Source: Pseudocercospora fijiensis CIRAD86 (lineage: Eukaryota > Ascomycota > Dothideomycetes > Mycosphaerellales > Mycosphaerellaceae). Taken from it: a DNA stretch of 64,000 nt. This document shows, in pieces, positions 56,001 to 64,000 of this stretch (positions are counted from its first letter, which is position 1; every line of letters starts with the position of its first letter). The notes below the pieces were generated by a model that made no database searches, was not told the DNA's origin, and saw only the letters and a program-made list of their open reading frames with translations. The translations under genes and the position numbers were made by a program. The stretch is taken from NCBI RefSeq assembly GCF_000340215.1, contig NW_006921533.1, forward strand, positions 7,541,671 to 7,605,670, written 5' to 3'.

Positions 56001-56788
56001 TTACACTAGCGGAACTTATAATTAGGAGGGACGCCGTTCTTCCTATTAAATTGTCCTACCGCACGTACGGCGTTTACGATTAGGGGTCTGTTCGTACTAG
56101 GGTAGATCTTCTTACCCTACGGGCTAAGGCTCTTAAGGATATAACTACGACTTCTTAGGAGGGTCTTGCTCGATAACGTCGCCTTCGGGAGGAAGCTAAG
56201 CAGTATTTTAATAACTATAATGCTGTTAATTAGGAACCTCTAAAGGTTGGCGATATAGTCCTTCTATACCGGTCCGAACTAGAGTATAGTTACTCCTATA
56301 AGCTAGCCTTTAAGTGGAAGGGTCCTTATAGAGTGAAGGAGGTCCTTTACTCGGGTTCCGCATACCTTCTTTAGGAGCTAGATAGTGCTACCTTAAAGTA
56401 CTCTTACCCTCGGGCCAATCTAAAGAAGATCGTTAAGTTGCGCGAACCTGCCCGCCCTCCGCCGACCGAGGAGGAAGTTAGTGCCTCTACAGACCCTCTA
56501 CCGTCCTTAGATACCTATCGGGAGGAGGATCCTACCGCTATTATAGATCCTGTTCTGCCTAAGAACTATACCTATCCCTAGATTCCTCTTAGTAAGCTAT
56601 TAGGAATAACTTAAGAATAAAGGGAGGGTTATATACGGATTAACTATATATAGAGCGTTTCCGATATTGATTCCGATTCTAATAGTGAACTAGACTTCTA
56701 GCTATCTAACTCTAACTCTAAGGAACCTAACTAGTCTAGCGATAAAGACCGCCTAGAATTATAGCTAGACGACCCCGAGACTAAATGA
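53096..56788 (+). pseudogene. ORF2: reverse transcriptase, RNase H, integrase
   Basis: 1231 codons from ATG 53096 to TGA 56786 in a single frame. RT blocks are KKYRLINAI, VNVFSGYD-stop-IPLYP and the catalytic FLDD (near 54,083, form of YxDD). RNase H is AIDSSGEGYGEIL with ASKRECLSVYKALKKF. Integrase residues are D at 55760 (IILDNATN) and E at 55868 (IVERGYRS), exactly 35 residues apart as in DD35E enzymes, with a degraded zinc-binding region before. The C-terminus has a GDIVLLYR...KWKGPYRVKEV block like the integrase C-terminal beta domain. About 60 TAG/TAA codons interrupt it. It is dead. Confidence 0.9.
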
Positions 56789-57914
56789 TTGCTTGCTCTT
56801 CCTTACCTCCGTCTGCCTCTACTACGTTGCTTCCTTGCTCTTATCGATCGTTCTCCGCGCTATTAATATAGTGCCGCCCTATACCTTCAGTCCTTACCTA
56901 TTGTCTATTCCTACTAATGTTTATACTCTCGTTTATTGCTTTTAGTTTATCCTATTGTTGTCTTTTGCTTTTGCCTTTACCTTCGATTAATGTTGCTATA
57001 ACTTCATTCCTTCGCTCTTGTTTCCTTAGATAGAACTGTACGAGGCGTATTTTTATTAGGAAGATAGCCGAACCTAACCCCTCTACCCTTCTAGGACTAC
57101 TTCCCTCTAGATTCCTAGTCTCTAGCAACCGCCCTTAGGTAGCAACGATAACAAGATACTCCGCTAGAGAAGATTGTTCCTGCCCTAATTAGCATTAGTT
57201 ACGTAGGACACTAAGAAAGGGAGGATCCCTCTCCCTTCCTAGCTCTTAGATAGACGCAGTAACCCAGGCCTATAGCCTCTAAGAATAGGGACCTTAGGCC
57301 GCTAAGCTTAGTGTCTAGAAGAAAGAAGAACGCACGGGCTACGTTCACATGCCTGCTGCTGCGAAAGGTAATGCTACATCTACAACGATAGTGCTATAGG
57401 CTAACACAAGCTACGCTAGGCCTAGGCGATTTGCTCCTAGTTGCCGAGCATCTCTAGAGAAAAGCCAATGCTACCCCGGGGGTATTATTAGTCCCGCTAG
57501 CCTCACTACTATAGATTACTACTAGGTACTCGAACTAACTAGTTATATTTCGAGTACGCGGGAATCTACGAAAGCTAGAGGTTAATAAAGGCGCGTAGTC
57601 GCTACTAGCAATTAGCTAGATCGATTGTCAAACTTTAGCCGCCCTACTAACAAAGGAGTCTCGTATGCAGCTTTACTTTTTAGGGTCTATATGTAATCGT
57701 TATCCGTTTGCTTTACCGGAACACACGGACTACGCTACCTTCGCACCCTATTTAAGGCGAGCCTTCTAAGCCCTTTCTTCTACTCGAACACTAACTAACT
57801 TACTACCGCCTACCCCTCCCCCCCTCTTCTATCTAAACCCTTCAATTATTATTAACAAGCTACGAACGTTTTTGCAAGCTCGTTACTAACTCCTTTCCGC
57901 TCCGGTCGACTAAG
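56789..57914 (+). other. Spacer between ORF2 and ORF3
   Basis: 1.1 kb with no frame of note. It contains palindrome copy 3 at 57467. The last 150 bp before ORF3 are C/T-rich, like a fungal 5' UTR. Confidence 0.5.
57467..57489. repeat. Retrotransposon palindrome, copy 3
   Basis: AATGCTACCCCGGGGG followed by TATTATT, 679 nt after the ORF2 stop and 426 nt before the ORF3 ATG. Confidence 0.85.
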
Positions 57915-60653
57915 ATGTCTTCCGGCGCCCTAAATCCGCTAGGCGCTAGTAGCAGCGGCAACCTACGAGCCCTAAACCTAGGCGCACTAGTCCCGATTAA
58001 AGCCCTATCCGACAGCGCCTTAGCTGCTGCAACTAGCCTCGAGCACTACTTCTAGATCGTTACCGCCCTTAAAGATCCTTAAGAGAAGATCTAGAACGCT
58101 CGCACCCTACTACGCGTTATCGATAGGAATATTGAGAAGGCTACTGTCTTAGTTGCGTACGGTATAAACAACTTGCGTTAGTCTATCGGTAAGCGTATCT
58201 TTAAGCGCGAGGTTCTTAACGATATAGATATTGAACAAGCCTTTCCTATCGTCTATAGCCTCGAGACTGCCGGTACCTAGATTCGTTTGCGCTTTAAGAC
58301 CCTCGACTAGGCCTTCGAACATTAGGGAGGACTAAGTAGTCTTCCTAAGAGCCTTATTAACTTCGCCTACGGTAGATAAGAGCGTACAAAGTAGGTCTCT
58401 TCGTTCGTTAATAAGTATAAGGTCCGTCGTTAAGGCGCCGAGCACCTTTCCCGTACTATAATCTATCGTATATCTACCGCTAGCAAGAAGGTAGGCAAGC
58501 AGTCGCTTAACTTGTCCTTTACGCTTAACGACTTTACGACATCCTACTAGAAGCGGCACTACGATGTAATTGTCTAGGTCGATCTTAACGCATAGATAAC
58601 TAAGGATCTACTAAAAGAGAAGGGCTATCGTATTAATAGTACAGGCTTTATTATTAAAGGTTAAGAGGCTCCTATCGTTAATGTCCTTAAACGTAAGGCT
58701 CTTCGCCTAGAAATAGAGGCCGATACGGCTACTAGTCTCGCGCTCGCTACGGAGATGTAGGCTTAAGACCGTCGCTCGACCCGTAACCGCAAGGTCCCTT
58801 AGGAAGTTAAAGACGAGCGCGCTAAGGCCGAAGCAGCGCGTAAGAAGGCATTGTATACTCGCTAGGCCCTCCGCAAGGCTACTAAGAAGTACAGCGCCCC
58901 TTCTAGTACTAACTATAGTACTAACTATAGTAACTCGGATGTTAATATGCTAGATGTACTACTAGAAGATGTCTCCTCCGAAGGCTCCTTTAGCGAGCGT
59001 AGAGATAGAGGGCTCTCGCCGATCCTATTAACTAAGAATATCTATAGTTCTTGCAAGGGCGACTCTATTGCGCACCTTATTACTAAGATCGATATAGTTC
59101 CTAAAGCCGTAATAGGCGAAGCTCCTACCGCCCTCTCTATCTGTTAACAGCTCGACGACCTTAGTAAGCTAGGAGAAGAGCCGTTCTCTATGTGTGCTAA
59201 CTATATTAAGAAGGCCGCTAAGGTCTGTAGTCTCTATACTAGTACTAAGGCGAGTGTCCTCGTCGGTCGCCTATTAAAGATTGGTCGCAAGGTTCCTAAT
59301 CTAGACGCCTTCGCTGCCCTTAAGGCTGATTAGGCCTATACTAACTGGTTTCCTAGACGCCCTGTTGCCGCCCCGACATCTCTAGGACTCTACGCGTTCA
59401 ACCCTACTAGTACTATTACTCGCGCCCTTACGCTAACGGATCGCTAGAGCAAGTTCGTTACCGGCATCCTTAGCTAAGGCACTTCCTTCGACCGCTTTCG
59501 CTAGACTAGTAATACTATCTTCCCTTAAGTCTTTAGTTAGTTGTAAGAGCCTCGTAGAGCATATCTTCCTTTCCTTATCGACCTAATATAGGAGGAGTTT
59601 AAAATGTACCTTTAGTATATGCGTGCGATGCCTAAGTCTAAGCAAGAAGGCCGCAATGCCCTTTAAACTTATAGTGTAAGTAACTAAATCGTCCGCTAGC
59701 ACCCTGCCCTATAGCTCTTAGCTGTCGCCCTTCGACCTAATTACGTATACGAGCTTATCTCCGTCCCTAAGCCTGCTAAGTTCTTCAAGGTTGGCGGTAC
59801 TTACGAAAACTGTCCTTCTAAGGAGTCTGCTCGTCTCGGACAAGATGTAGTTAAGCTCGCAGCTAGCGAGGGTACTAGTTACCTACGCATTAAGGTCTGC
59901 CTTATGTTTAAGGATAAGACTAGCTACTCTACTATTGTCGAAGGCATATATTAGCCCGAGGTCTTTACGAACTAGATTGAGAAGCTTAAGGCTCGTAGCC
60001 TAGTCCTACTAAGCAAGATCGGTAAGATTACTAATAAGCACCTTACCGACGACGACCTCGACTACATGTTCGATAGTTAGCCTAATAGTAAGGGGCGTAA
60101 AGCGGAGTAGATCCTCAACCCTCTAAAGGAGTGCGAGGTCTCTGTTTAGATACTACACCTGCTATATAGTAATCTAAAGACTAAGAGCAACCGCATATCA
60201 ATTAACCTAGGCTACTCTCGCGTTATTGACGGCACTAAGGTTAAGGGCTACGAGAACTTAATAGTCTCTTAGGTTGCTAAAGCATACCGCAATCTAACCG
60301 CCCTCCTAGCCTCTAACTCCTTCGTACTATTCGCTTTCCCTACGGCTATCTTAGTCGAAGGCCTCGGCTGTATCTCCGACGCTCTAGTTAGTAGGATTCC
60401 TTAGTCAAGTCACGTTGTTTAGAACGAAGTTAAACAGATCCTCTAGCTCAATAACGAGGGACTTAAGGAATATCTGTACGATTAGGAGAAGGCTGCGACG
60501 GAAAAGGCTGTTAACCTCCTCGTTAATTAAGCTTTCTACGAGGGACAGTACTTCGGTACTAACAGCTTTAACGTATACGGAGGAGATTTCGAGAGCCGAC
60601 TAGCAGATGAGGTTATTGCTAGTAAGGATTACGGCGCGTTAAAGCAACAGTAA
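57915..60653 (+). pseudogene. ORF3: 912-residue protein of unknown function carried by the retrotransposon
   Basis: ATG at 57915 and TAA at 60651 are exactly 912 codons apart in one frame. About 50 internal TAG/TAA codons are all explainable as former Gln/Trp, and no frameshift is present. I recognise no domain. The N-terminus is Ser/Ala/Leu-rich (LNPLGASSSGNLRALNLGAL). A charged, probably coiled-coil segment (DERAKAEAARKKALYTR) lies near residue 310, followed by an acidic Ser-rich linker (residues ~345-370) and a globular second half. It is not RT, integrase, RNase H or chromodomain. It could be an accessory structural, nuclease or envelope-like protein. None of these is supported. The retained register shows it was coding and intact when inserted. 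Confidence 0.75.
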
Positions 60654-60708
60654 GTCTGCATAGTGTTGCTTAGGAAGTTGTTTTTGCATAATTATAGCAT
60701 CTAGGATC

Positions 60709-60731
60709 AATGCTACCCCGGGGATGTTATT
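60709..60731. repeat. Retrotransposon palindrome, copy 4
   Basis: AATGCTACCCCGGGGA followed by TGTTATT, 56 nt after the ORF3 stop and 110 nt before the 3' LTR. One G of the stem is changed to A. Confidence 0.85.
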
Positions 60732-60840
60732 GCGGAGTCCTAAGAATAGCCTTAGCTAAGAGCGCTAAGGATGCATACATGTTTGTTTTAAGCGCGTATA
60801 ATGTAAAACGTGTCTAGTTAGATACGAAGAAAGGGAGGGA

Positions 60841-61119
60841 TATTAGCTAGTAACCGGCCCTACACCTATAGGCTAGTTTTGAGCCTATATAAGAGGCCTC
60901 CTTCTATAGAGTAGACAGATTATCAACCTCGTATAGCATATTGTTTATATTACACTTCTACAATGCCTATGTTGCAGGGCTCTAGTTATTAGCCTAAGCG
61001 ACAGTCTCGTTATCCTATCTTGCTAAACATAGCTGCCTATATTGCTATAGGTTATGTTACCCTCGGTAGCCTGTACTATTGCTACGAGTGGTGGTGGTAG
61101 TGTTGGTTTCCGTCCTTCA
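60841..61119 (+). repeat. 3' LTR
   Basis: 279 bp, starting TATTAGCTAG directly after the polypurine tract and ending CCTTCA (CA kept here). It matches the 5' LTR base for base apart from transitions. Confidence 0.93.
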
Positions 61120-63200
61120 CTATAGTACTTAGTAAGGTAATCGATAACAGTACCTTTCGATATATATAGCGCGAAATCCGTATTAGCAAGCTAGGCTATA
61201 GACACAGTACGGTTGTAGCTATTTATCTATTTGTCGTTACGAGGTCTATCGTATATATAGTACCGCGGGTTAAGGTCTCTACTAATTCGAGCCTTCTCGT
61301 AAAGCTCGCGAGGATAGTAAAAGCGACATCTACGGGCTCTAGTATCCTTGTTCTTCCGCTAGTAGTACTTATACCCGCACAAGCGCCCAGAGATATCCTA
61401 GTTACCTGGTACTAAAGTGGATTCTACATGTAGATCTCTACGAGCGAAGGACTCTCATCTCTCCTAGTTATAGGCTAGTACGCTCTAGATCGGGTTAGAA
61501 AGCGGTAATATGCCGACCCTAGAACTAAGCGAGTGCGTTTCGGTCTGCTTTAGTATTAGACTTTAGAGGCGGAAGTAGGGGTTGTTATAGATCCGGCTTA
61601 ATATTAGTCTAGAGCTAATATATGCCGTAATTATAAGAACTACTACGAGCCTAGAATTCGAATCGGTTCTAATAGTCGACGATACTAAACTTAGGCTTAA
61701 GAACGGTCTACTAAAGAATAGTATAGCGACGGAAGTAATAGTATACTATAATAGCCGGGTTGTCTCGTATATTGTCGCGTGCGATTTTGCGGCGTTAGTG
61801 CTCGTCGCCTTAAGGGACATTAGGTATATGCTTCTAAAGGGACTACTACTAGTTATCGGCTACACTAAACGTAAGAAATAGGTACGGAGATCTAAGAGCT
61901 ATAATATATATCTCGAGCTACTTGCGCTTTCTAACCTAGTATGTACGTGTACCTCGTAGCTTGTCGGCGTATCGCATTAGGTCGGATAGCACTTTCTTAG
62001 AGTTATTATCGTTATATAAAGCTAACGCAGCCTTTAGATCCTTAAGCGATATTTCCTAATACTCCGGGTTCTGCTATACTATAAAGTCGGCGATTCGGTT
62101 ACTCTACTTCCTTATAGAGGTATTTAGAGCAACGTGTCGAAAGCGATAGTGCTAAGCAAACCGACCGTCTTAGTATTTAAGTATATATTCAATGTATTCC
62201 TCGTACGATACACTACGCTATCGGGCCTCTACAAAGTTACCTACGCCTATTAGATAGAGGGTTAGAAAGGCGAGAGACAGCAATGCTATAGACTTATTGA
62301 ATTTAGACAGCGGTATACGGTTATAGGGCGGCATAGTTAGGTAGTTCTATAGGGGATCTCCTAGACTATCGTACTAAGAAGCTTGTAGACGAAGCTCGTT
62401 ATCCTTCTCCTAACGCTACTGCTCCTACTAATCGACGACTTCTTACAATTGCTAGCGTTAGTCTTTAGGTATACGAGCTTAAGGCAATACCGACTCGAAA
62501 GGGTAGTCGGCAAAGTTATCCTCTTCCTTAGTAGCTTCTTAACTTTAGTCGGCAGTTTGGTTAGCAGCTAGTACTAGTACTAGTAGAGGAAGGTCTTCTT
62601 CGGTATAGTACTAAACATTAACACGGTCTATAACGTTATCGTCTTCTAGTAAACTAGATAGGCGCGTCTCGTCGATACGGAGACTAGTATAGCCTTTATA
62701 ATTGTCTTTAAGATAGAATAGCTACTAACGGATAGCGGCTTAACGGACACGAAAGTTACGCTTAAATATACGCTTCGTAGTATTATTACCTTAGGCTAGC
62801 CGAAGAAGGACCGTCTCGAGGTGCTTAGGCAATAGAGGAAGTTCTTTCTAAAGCTTGCTAGTATCTCGTAGAAAATTAACGACGTTGTTCTTATAGCGAT
62901 ACTAGGTACCTTTAATAAGCCGCATCTCGATATATATATAGACACGGGCGATAAGAATCTCCTCGATTATCGTAAGCTAAAGAAGGTATACTAGATATTC
63001 GCCGGGGTCTATAAGGTTAGCTGTTAATATAAGATTGGGCTCCTTAGGCTGCTTGTTCTTATCGCGGGTAACTCGATATAAGAAGGGTTATATTAGCAGG
63101 TAGATAGGGTAGTAGTAAATTAGTATAGTATTCGATAGAGATCTAAGAGGAGAGGGAGGAAGGCAGGCTAGTTAGCCTAACGCTAAGCGCCAAGCCCTGC
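61120..63200 (-). pseudogene. Helitron N-terminal and Rep-domain relic
   Basis: On the minus strand, from right to left: IIEEILIARVYIYIEMRLIKG (~62,980) with YRYKNNVVNFLRDTSK, RIFKRNFRVRQAAIRQ and YKGYTSLRIDETRLSSLLED (~62,640), the DUF6570-like N-terminal part of Helitron proteins. Then the Helitron_like_N part (FNKSIALLSLAFLTLYLIG, GRFA-HYRFR, LRSPYLFLTFSVAD) and the Rep nuclease region near 61,670. There the HUH-type H-N-H motif reads YNYG because CAC/CAT codons became TAC/TAT. The relic ends at the LTR insertion point. Confidence 0.78.
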
Positions 63201-64000
63201 CTAAGGCATTAAGACCCTAGCTTCACTCGAGTCTAGTTATATGCCAATTACGTATAACCTCTTTAGTCCTAATACACGCTTCCCTTCTAAAGGCCGCGCC
63301 CTCGTAGCCGGTCTATGTCCTATTCTCAACCTCTGTCGCTGCTAACTTAGCAGGTCTAGCAAGCTTCTTAGTCCGCGCTAAATTGAATACGCAATTACCG
63401 ATTATGTAACTATATTAAACCTTACCTCTAATACAATATAATGTCTAACTCTAACTACGCTATCCCTATATACAATAAAGGGATATATAACTACAAGAAT
63501 TGAGGACTATCGACTAATTATAATACAAGCGCGTCTTCCCTACTATAATAGGTAGACGTACGAGGTATTGTAGTACTACCTCCGTTCTAAGTGATGTCGT
63601 ATCGAGTTCTTTGCGTCTACTCTTAAAAGACCTAGCAATGTCCGCTTCCGAGGGTTTGTCCGTTCCGAGGGTTATTATTCTTATTGTTCGTAGTTTCGCT
63701 AGCCCTAATTAGCTAGGTTTAGTAGCCTTTAAGTGTTAACTAATCATATCTTTTCAAAAAACTTAGTTCTTCTAGTTTCTATAGGTAAAGGCTATTATAA
63801 GTGTAGTAGTAGAGGTTCGCCTCGCTTAAAGGGTTAGATAGATCGAGGAGTAACCTATTGTCCGCAAGATCGACCCCGGCTAGCTTAGCTCTATAGTTTT
63901 GCCCTTAGTTAGTTAGTCTATTAGTCTACTTAATCTTTTAAGCGGCTTAAAGTTTGACTTAGCCTCAAAGTTTGATCAAAGTTTTAATTAAAGGTGCCTT
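63201..64000. other. RIP-decayed DNA, not assigned
   Basis: CpA/TpG-depleted sequence with no frame I can follow. It may be the 5' leader of the Helitron or another element. Short AT-rich words and a (CTAATTA)-like stretch are present, but nothing diagnostic. Confidence 0.4.

Larger units (their letters stand above)
48875..61119 (+). mobile_element. 12.2-kb LTR retrotransposon with three ORFs, RIP-decayed
   Basis: Two 279-bp LTRs (48875-49153, 60841-61119) bound an 11.7-kb interior. CTAT, or ACTAT if the last base of the LTR is counted, flanks both ends as target duplication. A polypurine tract (GAAGAAAGGGAGGGA) abuts the 3' LTR. Order: leader, Gag-protease, RT-RNase H-integrase, a third unknown ORF. 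RT before integrase is the Ty3/Gypsy order. All three frames are open for their full length except for codons that RIP can make from Gln or Trp codons. A conserved palindrome lies before, between and after them. It inserted into a Helitron. Confidence 0.93.
45710..64000 (-). mobile_element. RIP-decayed Helitron, split by an LTR retrotransposon
   Basis: Two separated blocks, ~45,710-48,874 and 61,120-64,000, belong to one minus-strand Helitron. Its N-terminal and Rep parts are on the right and its helicase on the left. Removing the LTR element and one copy of its target duplication makes the protein blocks continuous: SKAEK and LEIIKQIGPYL follow the Rep part, then KRDIST-EAYYLLLGLPLS, a Helitron-specific block. 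CpA/TpG depletion is extreme. The outer ends (5'-TC, 3'-CTRR hairpin) were not located. The right end lies beyond the window or in 63.2-64.0 kb. A plus-strand 107-codon open frame at 46007-46330 in the outer part has no recognised product. Confidence 0.8.

Noticed and set aside
61120..63200. A second, independent transposon to the right of the LTR element
   Set aside because: The protein blocks continue directly into the left flank after removal of the LTR element, so one Helitron is simpler.
45710..64000. Long frames full of TAG/TAA might mean stop codons are reassigned to Gln
   Set aside because: The host genes here use normal stops, and CpA/TpG are equally depleted in non-coding parts such as LTRs and spacers, so RIP explains the stops.

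Overview
This is nuclear DNA of a filamentous ascomycete. Genes are split by many 48-60 nt introns with GT...AG ends and CTGAC/CTAAC-like branch sites, and repeats carry RIP-type (CpA to TpA) decay. The gene set APC5, APN2, MAT1-1-1, a PH/SMP protein (the DUF2404 neighbour of many Dothideomycete MAT loci) and COX13 points to Dothideomycetes, probably Mycosphaerellales. The order assignment is inference.

Layout. 1-2.0 kb: no gene I can name. 2.0-3.9 kb: a zinc-finger protein followed by a 47-bp minisatellite. 5.1-10.8 kb: ADE1 (SAICAR synthase), APC5 and APN2. 11-20 kb: the mating-type locus of MAT1-1 idiomorph. A MAT-associated ORF is divergent from MAT1-1-1 (alpha-box protein, 4 exons), and a second small ORF has a homeodomain-like C-terminal half. 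The locus is flanked by diverged repeats on the APN2 side and by a 108-136 bp tandem array on the other. 20.3-34.3 kb: a UstYa-like protein, an NVJ2/TEX2-like lipid-transfer protein, a zinc alcohol dehydrogenase, a CECR5-type HAD protein, COX13, an F-box protein and an ACC deaminase. The alcohol dehydrogenase has a 530-nt intron made by a MITE insertion, and a foldback transposon lies between COX13 and the F-box gene. 34.5-37.4 kb: protein O-mannosyltransferase 1, with a predicted C-terminal KDEL. 37.8-41.0 kb: a RIP-destroyed pogo/Fot1 element. 41.3-42.8 kb: SF3A1. 43.5-44.7 kb: a broken FAD monooxygenase.

45.7-64 kb: a transposon graveyard. A Helitron (minus strand) has been split by a 12,245-bp LTR retrotransposon with 279-bp LTRs. 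The retrotransposon's three reading frames (Gag-protease, 1025 codons; Pol, 1231 codons; an unknown third ORF, 913 codons) are still in register. Their breaks are codons that RIP can make from Gln or Trp codons. A GC-rich palindrome (core TACCCCGGGG) occurs four times, once before, between and after these three ORFs. This punctuated three-ORF retroelement and the MITE-made intron are the most novel features.

Functionally, the left 20 kb is the sex-determining locus inside its conserved housekeeping block. The middle is ordinary metabolism and secretory-pathway genes. The right is silenced repeat DNA. All exon boundaries are read by eye from splice consensus and frame.
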